DNA from: an uncultured Cyclobacteriaceae bacterium
GTDB lineage: Bacteria > Bacteroidota > Bacteroidia > Cytophagales > Cyclobacteriaceae
Direction: 5' to 3'
Length of the DNA: 33,257 bases
NCBI GenBank assembly: GCA_937958005.1
Contig: CALGOB010000018.1
Coordinates: 1 to 33,257 of the forward strand
The notes under the pieces are model-generated. The model was not told where the DNA came from, did not search any database, and saw nothing but the letters and a program-made list of their open reading frames with translations. The position numbers were made by a program, and so were the translations under genes. Numbering within the stretch: the stretch's first letter is position 1; every line of letters begins with the position of its first letter. Of this stretch, positions 1-10,003 are shown piece after piece.

Positions 1-3000
1 GGAGAGCTTTTACTAGATAATCAGGTATTCGATTATTCTGTCACACAATTAGATACCATCGTAGCAGAAGTTTTCAATACTTCAGGATGTGTCAATTATG
101 ATTCGATCATTATTGATCAAATCCCTCTGCCTGATTTTACATTGGGTAATGACACCTTAGTTTGTTTCAGTGAAATCATCACTTTAACAGTTGACAACAC
201 ACAAGTACCAAACATTGATTCAGTCAATTGGTTTTCTACTCAGTTTGGAGAATTACTATTAGACAATCAGGTGTTTGATTACACAGTCACTCAGCTAGAT
301 ACGCTGGTTGCGGAAGTCTTTAATACAAGTGGCTGCGTAAACTATGATTCTATCATTATTAACCAAATCCCATTACCTGATTTTACCTTAGGAAATGACA
401 CATTAGTCTGCTTCAATGAAATCATCACTTTAACAGTTGACAACACACAAGTACCTAATATTGATTCAGTCAATTGGTTTTCTACTCAGTTTGGTGAATT
501 ACTATTGGACAATCAGGTATTTGATTACACAGTCACTCAGCTAGATACGCTGGTTGCAGAAGTCTTCAATACAAGTGGTTGTGTAAATTATGATTCTATC
601 ATTATTAATCAAATCCCACTACCTAATTTCACCTTAGGAAATGACACATTAGTTTGTTTCAATGAGATCATCACTTTAACAGTTGACAATACTCAAGTGC
701 CTAATATTGATTCGGTCAATTGGTTTTCTACTCAGTTTGGTGAATTACTATTGGACAATCAGGTATTTGATTACACAGTCACTCAGCTAGATACGCTGGT
801 TGCAGAAGTCTTTAATACTAGTGGTTGTGTAAATTATGATTCAATCATTATCAATCAAATCCCTTTACCTAATTTCACGCTTGGAAATGATACATTAGTT
901 TGTTTTAACGAAGTCATTACTTTAACAGTTGACGATACACAAGTACCCAACATTGATTCGGTCAATTGGTTTTCTACTCAGTTTGGTGAATTGTTATTGG
1001 ACAATCAAGTATTCGACTATACCGTAACACAGCTAGATACGCTGGTTGCGGAAGTTTTCAATACAAGTGGCTGCGTAAATTATGATTCCATTATTATTGA
1101 TCAACTGCCTTTACCTGAGTTCTTTATTGGAAATGATACGCTGATCTGCTTTAATGAGTCAATCACGCTAGTGGTAGATGATAGTCAAGTACCTAATATT
1201 GATTCGGTCAATTGGTTTTCTACTCAGTTTGGAGAGTTATTACTAGACAATCAAGTATTTGACTATACAGTAACACAACTAGATACGCTGGTTGCAGAAG
1301 TATCTAATACCAATGGTTGTGTGAATTATGATTCCATTATTATTAATCAAATTCCTTTACCTGATTTTACACTTGGAAGAGATACAGCCATTTGTTTTAA
1401 TGAAAACATTGTATTGGATGTTACCAACCTACAGGTGCCCAATATTGATTCTGTTAACTGGTTCTCTACTCAATTTGGTGAACTACTCTTAGACAATCAA
1501 ACATTTGACTATCAAGTTACACAATTGGATACAATTGTTGCTGAGGTATTCAATATAGCTGGATGTGTGAATTATGATACAATTATTATTGATCAAATAG
1601 CCCTGCCTGTATTCAACCTAGGGAATGACACTGCCATTTGTTTCAATGAAAACATTCTGCTTTTAACAAGTCTAGAATTTGATTCAGTTAATTGGTTTTC
1701 CAAAGGCAACAATGTTCCATTGCTGGCAAATAGTTTCTTTTTTGATTACCAGGTTTTAAGAACTGATACCATTATTGCAGAAGTTTTCAATACTTCTGGT
1801 TGTGTAAACTATGATACCATTGCTATTCAAAGAAATGATTTACCCGTCTTTTCATTGGGTGATGACAGAGGTGTTTGTTTTGCGGATACGGCTAGATTAA
1901 GTTTACCTGAGACCTTCGACGAGATCAATTGGTTTACTTTTGGCAATCAATTATTGCAGGCAGATTCATCCGCATTTGGCTATTTAGTAGAAGAAGATTT
2001 AACCCTATATGCACAAGTATTTGATCAAAATAGGTGTGTGAATTTTGATACCGTTACCATATCTTCATTAGAATTACCTGTTTTCGATCTGGGGGAAGAT
2101 TTAACGCTATGTTTCGATGATCCCATTACTATTAATTCAAATTTAAATGGTCCATCATATACTTGGGTAAATCAGTTAGGAGATGTCATCAATACAGAAA
2201 GTATATTTGAATCAATAGCAGTTTCTTCAGATTCTATATTTGTTCAGGCAATAGATGGCAATAATTGTGTATTCAATGACTCACTAGCAGTTAGGGTAAA
2301 CCCCTTGCCTGTTTTTGAAATTGATGGAAATCCGCAAGTATGTGCAGCTGATAGTATTAGATTATCCATAGAATTTGAACAATTGAGATCAATTAGCTGG
2401 TCAAATTCTATTGAAGAGCTTCAAACTGGTGGTTTAGCTTATCAACAGTTAGCTACTAATACTGAAGAGTATTTTGCAGAAATAACCGATAACAATGGTT
2501 GTATAAATATTGATTCCCTAGAAGTGCAGGTGAATCCTTTACCAATTCCAAATATTGTGAGAGATACCTTGTTATGCTTTGGTGAAGAGCTGGCCATAGG
2601 TGGCAGCTATCCCAATGAGTCACTACTTAACTTTAACTGGTCTCCTGCCACTTCACTTTCTGCTAATAATATAGCGAATCCAATAGCTTCACCTGAAGTA
2701 CCTACTACTTATTTCCTTACCTTAACAGACAATAACAATTGCCAAAATATTGACTCAATATATGTGGAAGTAAATGCAGAAATAATAGTCAATGCGGGTG
2801 ATCCTGAAACTGAAATATGCATAGGAAGTGAAATTGAAATTGGAGGAGATCCTACTGCAACAGGTAGTCGATTCCCAATCACTTATCAATGGAGTCCTAC
2901 AAGGGATATCAACAATGCGAATATTCCTAACCCTACCGTAACCCCAACCACCAATACACTATACAAAGTGATGGTTAGTTCTGGCAGGTGTATTATTGAA

Positions 3001-3552
3001 GAAGATTCCATCTTGGTGATTGTAAATAATCTACCAGAAATTGAGGTAAGCCCTCAGCAGAGTATTGGGTCAGGAGGTTCTGTTGAATTGTCTGCCAGCG
3101 GTGGGGTCACTTACTCATGGACACCGGTTGAATCTCTGGATGACCCGCTGATCAGTACTCCATCAGCTTCACCATTAATCACTACAAATTACACTGTGGA
3201 AGTTGTAGACGTAAACGGATGTCTTTCAATTGGTGAAGTGAATGTTTTGGTACAGAATAAACTGTTTATCCCTTCCCTATTTACTCCCAACGGAGATGGC
3301 AATAATGATTCATTTTTAGTCTACGGTTCGGGTATTATGGAATTAACTCTAGTGGTTTTTGATACACAAGGAAATGAATTATTTAGGTCCACTGAGGTTG
3401 ATCAAATACTCACAGAAGGCTGGGATGGAACAAGCAATGGTAACCAGCTCAAAAACGAATCTTATTTATGGACTATTTCAGGAAGGTACTTTGATGGATC
3501 GCAAGTCACTTATAATGGAAATACCAGTGGGATCATAAAATTAATCAGATGA
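1..3552 (+). CDS. Giant repeat adhesin with T9SS C-terminal sorting domain (5' partial)
   Basis: Secreted cell-surface protein; the reading frame is open to base 1, so the N-terminus and signal peptide lie outside the window. From the left edge to about 2090 it is built of Ig-like units, the first ones exactly 82 residues long and almost identical, later ones 78-79 residues and diverged. Each unit carries two cysteines (in VCFNE and SGCVNYD), probably one disulfide per domain. Three further modules of the W-S/T-P ... TTYxxxVxDxNGC type follow at about 2617-3240. The last ~95 residues (from ~3265) contain FTPNGDGNND and end in GIIKLIR, which matches the gliding-type (CHU_C, TIGR04131) sorting domain. 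This predicts export through the outer membrane by the T9SS. The stop overlaps the next gene as ATGA, and a PorP/SprF partner directly downstream is the usual arrangement for this cargo class. The ligand is unknown. Confidence 0.9.
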   Translation, partial: GELLLDNQVFDYSVTQLDTIVAEVFNTSGCVNYDSIIIDQIPLPDFTLGNDTLVCFSEIITLTVDNTQVPNIDSVNWFSTQFGELLLDNQVFDYTVTQLDTLVAEVFNTSGCVNYDSIIINQIPLPDFTLGNDTLVCFNEIITLTVDNTQVPNIDSVNWFSTQFGELLLDNQVFDYTVTQLDTLVAEVFNTSGCVNYDSIIINQIPLPNFTLGNDTLVCFNEIITLTVDNTQVPNIDSVNWFSTQFGELLLDNQVFDYTVTQLDTLVAEVFNTSGCVNYDSIIINQIPLPNFTLGNDTLVCFNEVITLTVDDTQVPNIDSVNWFSTQFGELLLDNQVFDYTVTQLDTLVAEVFNTSGCVNYDSIIIDQLPLPEFFIGNDTLICFNESITLVVDDSQVPNIDSVNWFSTQFGELLLDNQVFDYTVTQLDTLVAEVSNTNGCVNYDSIIINQIPLPDFTLGRDTAICFNENIVLDVTNLQVPNIDSVNWFSTQFGELLLDNQTFDYQVTQLDTIVAEVFNIAGCVNYDTIIIDQIALPVFNLGNDTAICFNENILLLTSLEFDSVNWFSKGNNVPLLANSFFFDYQVLRTDTIIAEVFNTSGCVNYDTIAIQRNDLPVFSLGDDRGVCFADTARLSLPETFDEINWFTFGNQLLQADSSAFGYLVEEDLTLYAQVFDQNRCVNFDTVTISSLELPVFDLGEDLTLCFDDPITINSNLNGPSYTWVNQLGDVINTESIFESIAVSSDSIFVQAIDGNNCVFNDSLAVRVNPLPVFEIDGNPQVCAADSIRLSIEFEQLRSISWSNSIEELQTGGLAYQQLATNTEEYFAEITDNNGCINIDSLEVQVNPLPIPNIVRDTLLCFGEELAIGGSYPNESLLNFNWSPATSLSANNIANPIASPEVPTTYFLTLTDNNNCQNIDSIYVEVNAEIIVNAGDPETEICIGSEIEIGGDPTATGSRFPITYQWSPTRDINNANIPNPTVTPTTNTLYKVMVSSGRCIIEEDSILVIVNNLPEIEVSPQQSIGSGGSVELSASGGVTYSWTPVESLDDPLISTPSASPLITTNYTVEVVDVNGCLSIGEVNVLVQNKLFIPSLFTPNGDGNNDSFLVYGSGIMELTLVVFDTQGNELFRSTEVDQILTEGWDGTSNGNQLKNESYLWTISGRYFDGSQVTYNGNTSGIIKLIR

Positions 3553-5069
3553 AAATCATAAAATCAACATACTGCTACATAATTATACTTCTAGTATTTC
3601 CATTCATAGGAAATGCGCAAGAATATGTTTATACTTTATATCCATTTGCCCCTATTAATTACAATCCTTCATTTGTAGGCATAGACAATAGGGCTTCTAT
3701 TGGTTTTTTACATCAGGAAACAGAAGTAGGTGCTGGCGTAAACGTTGCCAATAACTTGCTTACAGGGGAATATCCTATTGTCAATAAAAATGGAAGACGT
3801 TACGGTGGTATTGGGCTTACACTTATTGAAAGAGATGCCGGGAGTTCTGATTTACTAAATACCGTTTCTGCTGGATTATCTTTGGCTTATAACCTACAAA
3901 TAGCCAATAATCAATTCATTAGCCTGGGTTTAAAAGGAACTTATTTTAACAAGAAAACTTCTTTGGAAAGTCTGACAAGCGGTAGTCAGTGGTTAGCAAC
4001 AGAGTTTCGTTTTGACCCTAATGCGGCAATCGGTGAAACTATTGCTGAACAAAACGTAGGTTATTTGGGGCTGGATGCTGGTATAACTTGGTATTTGACT
4101 GACAGAATAGATGAACAAAAAGCTTTTTTCGGGGTAAGTTTATTAAGTTTAAATAAACCAAATGATTCCTTTTTTGCTTCTCAAAGTGAAATACCTACCT
4201 CGCTGTTAGTTAATACGGGTTTTATTTTATTTGAAAGTGACCGAGTAAGATTTACGCCTCAGTTATTTTATCAAAAAGAACAAAACCTAAACATTTACAA
4301 TTTCATACTTTCCACCAAGTTTTTAATCAATAACAGTAACCCATATGATATTATTAAAAGTGGAGATTTAGAGTTATTGGCAAGGTATGATTTCAATAGA
4401 GATGCTGCAATTGGGCTTATTTTCAATCAGCCAAACTTATCTGTTGGTTTTAGTTATAATTTTCCCACTAGTAACCAAACTGAATTTCAGTACATACAAG
4501 GAGGTTCTGAGTTTGGCATAACTCTTTCTAAATCACTATGGAAACCCAAGCCAAAAGTAATTACTATTCAAGATCAAAGTCAAAACTATCAACGTGACTT
4601 TTATTTTGAAAAAGGGACTGATAAAAAACCTGCCGATACTGAACAAATTGTTACCCAAAAATCAGAAATCGACCAAATTAAGGAAAAGATTGAGTCATTT
4701 AATGAAGTTAGCAGTTTTCAATTTGAGTTGAATAAGGATTTCAAATTCCCATTCAATGAGTCTACCCTTCATGAAGAAGCCAAACAATTTATTAGAGAAT
4801 TGTATACCTTATTTCAAAACAACGAAAACTTCAACCTTGAAATAGTTGGCCATACTGATAACGTAGGTAAGCCTATCGTTAATTATAAGCTATCTCAAGA
4901 AAGAGCAAATGCTGTCGCTGAATACTTGATTTCTTTAGGTCTTTCAAAAGAAAAAATAAAAACCTCTGGAAAAGGAGATACTGAACCCTTATTTATGAAT
5001 GAGAATGAAGAGGCAAGGGGTAGAAACAGACGAGTTGAGTTCATCATATTTGTAGATAAAACTAAATAA
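3549..5069 (+). CDS. PorP/SprF-like outer-membrane protein fused to OmpA C-terminal domain
   Basis: 506 residues with signal peptide (hydrophobic stretch ending GNA/Q at ~24). Residues ~25-330 form a beta-rich barrel with the family opening YTLYPFAPINYNPSFVG, typical of PorP/SprF proteins that help T9SS export or anchor CTD-bearing adhesins. A linker follows, then an OmpA-like peptidoglycan-binding domain from ~395 to the end, with GHTDNVG, LSQERANAV and GRNRRVEF motifs. Most PorP/SprF proteins known to me end after the barrel, so the fusion could tie the export partner to the cell wall. The start overlaps the adhesin stop by 4 bp, which implies translational coupling. Family assignment is solid; the specific partnership with the adhesin is inferred from order. 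Confidence 0.88.
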   Translation: MKIIKSTYCYIIILLVFPFIGNAQEYVYTLYPFAPINYNPSFVGIDNRASIGFLHQETEVGAGVNVANNLLTGEYPIVNKNGRRYGGIGLTLIERDAGSSDLLNTVSAGLSLAYNLQIANNQFISLGLKGTYFNKKTSLESLTSGSQWLATEFRFDPNAAIGETIAEQNVGYLGLDAGITWYLTDRIDEQKAFFGVSLLSLNKPNDSFFASQSEIPTSLLVNTGFILFESDRVRFTPQLFYQKEQNLNIYNFILSTKFLINNSNPYDIIKSGDLELLARYDFNRDAAIGLIFNQPNLSVGFSYNFPTSNQTEFQYIQGGSEFGITLSKSLWKPKPKVITIQDQSQNYQRDFYFEKGTDKKPADTEQIVTQKSEIDQIKEKIESFNEVSSFQFELNKDFKFPFNESTLHEEAKQFIRELYTLFQNNENFNLEIVGHTDNVGKPIVNYKLSQERANAVAEYLISLGLSKEKIKTSGKGDTEPLFMNENEEARGRNRRVEFIIFVDKTK

Positions 5070-6820
5070 TGACTATCTCTGTTAAATATCATATCAATAA
5101 GCCGCTTATTACATTCAGCATTTTTTGTTGTTTATTATTAGGGCTTGGCAATGCATTTGGTCAGGATTTATCCAATATTGGAAAAGGAAAGGCAATTGGT
5201 ATTTCTGGTGGGATCAATGTCAATCAAGTAGGTTATTTCGCCAGTGGAATAGAACAGAGAAGAGATCCTTACAATTACTTTTTAGCTGGAAACTTAAACA
5301 TCAGCCTTTATGGCTGGTCTGTACCTTTATCTTTTTCCTATTCAAACCAAAATAGTGGATTTCAACAACCATTTAACCAATATGGACTCAGTCCTACTTA
5401 TAAGTGGATTACCCTACATGCAGGTTATAGGAGTTTAACATTCTCTAAATACACACTCAATGGACATTTATTTTTAGGAGGGGGAGTAGACATTACCCCT
5501 ATTGAAAAGTTAAAAATAACTGCGCTATTCGGAAGGTTTCAGAAGGCAGTAGAAGAAGACAGTACGGTTCAAAATAACTTGCCAGCTTATAAACGATTGG
5601 GGGGTGGGTTTAAGATTGCATATGGTGACTCTAAAGACTACGTCAACCTATCTATTTTCAAAGCCAAAGATGAGGAAAATTCCTTGGCTGATGCACCTAT
5701 TGTAAACGATATCAACCCAGAAGAAAACTTAACAATAGGGATTGGGTTTGGGAAGGTATTGGCCAAGAGATGGGTGATTAAAGGAGAGTTCGCAAGCAGT
5801 GCGATTACACAAGATACCAGATCAGAAGAAGTCTCATCAGGAAACATTTATGATCAGTTAAGTTTTGCTTTCCGACCTAGGGTCTCTTCTTCTTACTACC
5901 AAGCTTTCAATGCTGCAATCCAGTATAAAATAAAGGGAGCTGGATTTGGAATAGCCTACGAAAAAGTAGATCCAGGTTACCGAACATTAGGTTCCTACTT
6001 TTTCAATAACAATTTTGAAAATATCTCCTTTACCAATACTGTGGCAACCTTAAAAAATAAATTAAGGGTGAATTGGAGGTTAGGGGTTCAAAGAAACAAT
6101 TTGGATAATGCGGATCTAAACACGCTTAGAAGAATATCAGGGGCTCTCAATGTTAATTATGCCCATAGTCCCAAAATGGTTTATACCTTTTCTTATACCA
6201 ATTTCCGTACTGTTGTTAATTTCAGATCGCAGTTTGATCAAATTAATCAAGTTAACCCATTTCAAAATTTAGATACTTTAAACTTTAGACAAGTGGCACA
6301 AAATGCTAATTTGAATACGAATTTCGTTTTAAATGATAGCAAAGAAAAAAGGCAAAATTTAAATGTCAATGTTTCTTTTCAAAAAACATCTGATGAGCAA
6401 GCAAACCTAGAACAACCTACTGGTGCTAAATTCTATAATATCAACTCATCCTATAGCAGGGCTTTTAGCCCCACCTTCAGCCTAAACTTTGCTTTCAATG
6501 CAAATATTACCAACACTGCTTTAAATGACAATTCAATATTTGGCCCCTCAATAGGCCTAAGAAGAACATTTTTAGACAGGAAATTATCAAGTAATCTTTC
6601 GGTTTCGTTTAATAATTCCTACAACAACGGAGCCTTGACCAGCAAGGTAGCGAACTTGCGGCTATCAGGAAACTACACCTTCAAAGAAAAGCACCAGTTT
6701 TCCTTAAATGTAACTGGCATCAATCGTTTTACTGCTGGCCAAGATGAAAATCGTGTAGAAATGCGCTTCAGGGAATTCACCTTTCAATTTGGTTATAATT
6801 ATAGTTTTGGAACCAACTAA
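5069..6820 (+). CDS. Outer-membrane beta-barrel protein of unknown function
   Basis: 583 residues. The signal peptide runs to about GNAFG/Q (residue ~32). The rest is alternating polar/aromatic beta strands with many Asn, Ser, Tyr and Phe, and the protein ends in aromatic-rich strands (FTFQFGYNYSFGTN), typical of an outer-membrane barrel. No plug, OmpA or sorting domain is visible. The start codon shares a base with the upstream stop (TAATG), and the next gene begins the same way, so it is an integral member of the adhesin operon. It could be an accessory barrel for surface display of the neighbouring secreted proteins; this is inference only. Confidence 0.75.
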   Translation: MTISVKYHINKPLITFSIFCCLLLGLGNAFGQDLSNIGKGKAIGISGGINVNQVGYFASGIEQRRDPYNYFLAGNLNISLYGWSVPLSFSYSNQNSGFQQPFNQYGLSPTYKWITLHAGYRSLTFSKYTLNGHLFLGGGVDITPIEKLKITALFGRFQKAVEEDSTVQNNLPAYKRLGGGFKIAYGDSKDYVNLSIFKAKDEENSLADAPIVNDINPEENLTIGIGFGKVLAKRWVIKGEFASSAITQDTRSEEVSSGNIYDQLSFAFRPRVSSSYYQAFNAAIQYKIKGAGFGIAYEKVDPGYRTLGSYFFNNNFENISFTNTVATLKNKLRVNWRLGVQRNNLDNADLNTLRRISGALNVNYAHSPKMVYTFSYTNFRTVVNFRSQFDQINQVNPFQNLDTLNFRQVAQNANLNTNFVLNDSKEKRQNLNVNVSFQKTSDEQANLEQPTGAKFYNINSSYSRAFSPTFSLNFAFNANITNTALNDNSIFGPSIGLRRTFLDRKLSSNLSVSFNNSYNNGALTSKVANLRLSGNYTFKEKHQFSLNVTGINRFTAGQDENRVEMRFREFTFQFGYNYSFGTN

Positions 6821-9800
6821 TGACTAGCAAAATGGAAAAATATCATCATCAATTAACTCATCATATCAGACCAAAATTGATTTTAGCAGGAAATCCATGG
6901 GGGATTCTCTATCACTCCATGCTCATGTTATTACTAATTCTAGGGCCTATTGTTACAAAAGCCCAGCAATTTCCAGTACAGGCAACAACTGTAGTTACAC
7001 CACCCTATTCGATTTTCTTATCGGATTACGCCTCAGCAGAATCAAATTCCATACAACTAATTTTAAATCTTTTAGATTTAGATAGAACTCAATATCAAGC
7101 AAAATTAAGACTGACTATTGAAGGCGCAGGAATAACAATAAGGACTACAGATAGTTATATTCCCCCTCCTATTATTCTTCAAGGAGGATTTCCTGAAAGT
7201 CTATCAGGTTTTGACATTAGAAACTATTTTAATCCAGATAATTTAGATTTTTCTGGTATTACCAAACAAGAATTCATTAGGTCAGGCGCTTTACCTGAAG
7301 GCTTTTACACCTTCACCTTTGAAGTGTTGGATTTTAATAGAAATGTTGTGGTTTCAAATCCCGCAATAGCCAACGCTTGGCTAGTATTGAATGATCCCCC
7401 ATTGATTAATTTACCGTTTAATGGGGATAAGGTAAGGGCTCAGGATCCACAGAATATCTTATTTAGCTGGACTCCCCTTCATACCGCCTCGCCTAATGCC
7501 GCTTTTAATACAGAATACGAATTTAGATTGGTAGAATTATATCCAAAAGGCAGAAACCCAAATGACGCCATCCTAGCTTCAAATTCTATTTTCACAACAA
7601 CTACAACTAGTACCTCCTTAAACTATGGAATAGCCGAACCTCAGCTCATTCCTGGGAGAAAATATGCTTTTCGTATCAGGGCATTTGATATAAGTGATAG
7701 GGATTTATTCAAAAATAATGGTTTCAGTGAGGTCTTTGTTTTTCAATTTGGCGATGAATGTTTAGCACCCACAGAAATAAAGGCTAAAGTCTTAGACCCT
7801 GATCGAATCAAATTTGGATGGGAGGGGCAAGGAATACACACAGAATATGAACTAAGGTACCGTGTAGAGGGCAAAAAAGAGTGGTACAGTGAAAATACAT
7901 TTTTAAATGACAAAGTAATACCTGACTTAAAAAGTAATACAACTTATGAATATCAAGTAAGGGGAAAATGTGGCTCTGTTGTAGGGCCTTATACAGCACT
8001 AACAAAAGTTACTACACCAGAGCTAATAGCAGATGATAGTCAGTTTATATGCGGATCCGATATTCCACAATTTGAAATTGAGACGATTCCACTGGAACTC
8101 CCTATAGGACCTGGGGATATTATTCAAAGTGCTGATTTTGACATTTTGATCACTAGCATAGAAGCAAATGGAGATGGTACCTTTAAAGGCACAGGCGAAG
8201 TTCCTGTCCCCTATTTTGAGTTGGCAAAGTTGGAAGTGAGGTTTGACAAAATCAGAATCAATACAAAGTTCAGGGTCTATGAAGGGAATATCATTACAGT
8301 TTATAACCCAAATAGCAATAATATATGGCCTAAAGAAAGCGATGATTCTGACGAATTAGATGAAAGTGAGGATGACGAAGATAGTAGTGACGGAGAAGAA
8401 AGTGATGAAGATAATCCAGATACCGATGGAGATGATCCTGGTACCGACGAAGATGATCCAGACACCGAAGAAGATGATCCTGATAGTACAGACGATGAGG
8501 ACGATCCTGATTCAACCGATGGGGATGATGAGGAGGACTCTGATGATGATACTGATACAGTTGGCGACGATACTACTGATGAACTTGATGGTTTAGATGG
8601 TCCAGAAGGTGGCAATAGTGATGATGATGACAGTGATGATGATAATGACGATCCTGGGACTGGGGAAGGCTCAAATGCCAAAATATGGTACGCTGGTGAT
8701 AATAAAGAATATGACAATGGCAGTACTATTCAAGTATCTTATCACAAACTAGTAAACAACTTAGCTTTTACCTTAAAATACTATCCGGAAGATACAGATT
8801 CATTCAGATGGTCTATCACACATTCAGGGACCGATATTACAGAAACTGTCAAAAACAATGAACCAATTTATGATAATTTCGGTGTTGATCTTAAAAACAG
8901 AGCTGGTACACTCCCCCTTAAAGTAGTTTATGGCAATGAAGAAATCACAGTTAATTTAGAAATTACACAAAAGGATTTTGACATTGTAAATATTTTTGCA
9001 AAAGACAAAACCAAGAGAATTGCCACTTCTGGTGAAATATTATATTTAGTTGATGGGGCTATTACAAAAGTAAATAGACAAATTAGATATGATGTAGCAC
9101 TTAGCCCTAACCCACCAGAAAATTCTTTTGGAGATTTAGATATCGCTTGGTCTTATAGGGACCAGACTGTTAATAAAAATTTACAACAAGAATTTGGGGT
9201 AAAACATATCAATAGAAACCTGAAAGAAACAGATGATATTTTAACGACATCAGTATCTGCAGGTAGCCCGGATAAAGAAACTAGAAGTGTAGATGTAAAG
9301 TGGGTAGATGGCTCAATCAAAAGCTTTTCTTTTGTTCCACCTGCAACTAGTGCCGTTTTGACTAAAATTTTTAATGATGTTGGTGGGAACTTGCAACTCG
9401 TCACTCGCAAAATACCAATTCTAGGGTTGGACTTTGAATTAGATCCATTAAAAATTACAGGAAGTGAGTTTAATTTAGAAGATGATAATTCAAGATTGTA
9501 TAAACACTTTCAACAAGGGAGTATCAAAGCAGGAATTACTTTACAAACCGACCGAAAATTATTTACACTCCCTTTTCTGCAAGTTTTATCTAGAGCAGGA
9601 ATTGTGGATTTAGGACTATATGGTCAACTATCCCTAAATTTCAGTGCTACAGGAGGTATGGATAGATTTAAATTTGTAGAAAGTAGCAATTATCAAGGAC
9701 AAGGTCTCTACATAGATTTTGCCGCAAACGGTTGTATTCAAGTAGGACTCATAGCTGAATTACTTGTTGCAAAAGAATTGGTCAATTTTGAAGTAAAAGG

Positions 9801-9999
9801 TTCTGCTACTGGTTGTTTGACTGGTAGACTTCGATATAGAAATAACACTGGTGATTTTGAAGGAAGTGTCTTTATTCCTCCAATTGTCTTAGCTGGAAAC
9901 ATCAAAATATCTACAAAAGGAGTTTTAGAGTTTGATCTTGTAGATTGGTCTAAAAGTGTAACAATTACTAATAAAATTCCTATATATCCCAATAATTGA
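6820..9999 (+). CDS. Large secreted FN3-domain protein with acidic Asp/Ser/Glu tract
   Basis: 1059 residues. A long basic/His-rich n-region (~33 residues) precedes a hydrophobic core and KAQ/Q cleavage site at ~49; Met34 or Met36 would give a shorter signal peptide, but the TAATG overlap favours 6820. Residues ~50-310 begin FPVQATTVVTPPYSIFLSDY, which from memory resembles TANFOR-type proteins found near PorP genes (not verified). A fibronectin type III domain follows at ~314-403. Residues ~506-618 are a low-complexity acidic tract (DDPDT, DEDDPD, SDDDDSDDD), either a flexible linker or a calcium-binding segment. The C-terminal ~440 residues match nothing I recognise. There is no T9SS sorting domain at the end, so surface location would depend on partners encoded nearby. 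Confidence 0.8.
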   Translation: MTSKMEKYHHQLTHHIRPKLILAGNPWGILYHSMLMLLLILGPIVTKAQQFPVQATTVVTPPYSIFLSDYASAESNSIQLILNLLDLDRTQYQAKLRLTIEGAGITIRTTDSYIPPPIILQGGFPESLSGFDIRNYFNPDNLDFSGITKQEFIRSGALPEGFYTFTFEVLDFNRNVVVSNPAIANAWLVLNDPPLINLPFNGDKVRAQDPQNILFSWTPLHTASPNAAFNTEYEFRLVELYPKGRNPNDAILASNSIFTTTTTSTSLNYGIAEPQLIPGRKYAFRIRAFDISDRDLFKNNGFSEVFVFQFGDECLAPTEIKAKVLDPDRIKFGWEGQGIHTEYELRYRVEGKKEWYSENTFLNDKVIPDLKSNTTYEYQVRGKCGSVVGPYTALTKVTTPELIADDSQFICGSDIPQFEIETIPLELPIGPGDIIQSADFDILITSIEANGDGTFKGTGEVPVPYFELAKLEVRFDKIRINTKFRVYEGNIITVYNPNSNNIWPKESDDSDELDESEDDEDSSDGEESDEDNPDTDGDDPGTDEDDPDTEEDDPDSTDDEDDPDSTDGDDEEDSDDDTDTVGDDTTDELDGLDGPEGGNSDDDDSDDDNDDPGTGEGSNAKIWYAGDNKEYDNGSTIQVSYHKLVNNLAFTLKYYPEDTDSFRWSITHSGTDITETVKNNEPIYDNFGVDLKNRAGTLPLKVVYGNEEITVNLEITQKDFDIVNIFAKDKTKRIATSGEILYLVDGAITKVNRQIRYDVALSPNPPENSFGDLDIAWSYRDQTVNKNLQQEFGVKHINRNLKETDDILTTSVSAGSPDKETRSVDVKWVDGSIKSFSFVPPATSAVLTKIFNDVGGNLQLVTRKIPILGLDFELDPLKITGSEFNLEDDNSRLYKHFQQGSIKAGITLQTDRKLFTLPFLQVLSRAGIVDLGLYGQLSLNFSATGGMDRFKFVESSNYQGQGLYIDFAANGCIQVGLIAELLVAKELVNFEVKGSATGCLTGRLRYRNNTGDFEGSVFIPPIVLAGNIKISTKGVLEFDLVDWSKSVTITNKIPIYPNN
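8331..8673 (+). repeat. Low-complexity acidic-codon tract inside the FN3 protein gene
   Basis: About 340 bp dominated by GAT, GAC, GAA, AGT and ACC codons, repeating units such as GATGATCCTGATA. It encodes the Asp/Glu/Ser/Thr/Pro/Gly tract separating the N-terminal FN3 part from the C-terminal half. The DDPDT-like pattern resembles thrombospondin type 3-like linkers of secreted proteins, but strict DxDxDG spacing is not maintained. The long open frames on the opposite strand (poly-Ser) are by-products of this composition. Confidence 0.85.
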
Positions 10000-10003
10000 T
10001 AAA

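Noticed and set aside
8301-8717. Long Ser-rich open frame on the minus strand opposite the acidic tract
   Set aside because: It is the antisense of GAT/GAC-rich codons; low complexity, no start context, and the plus-strand gene clearly codes.
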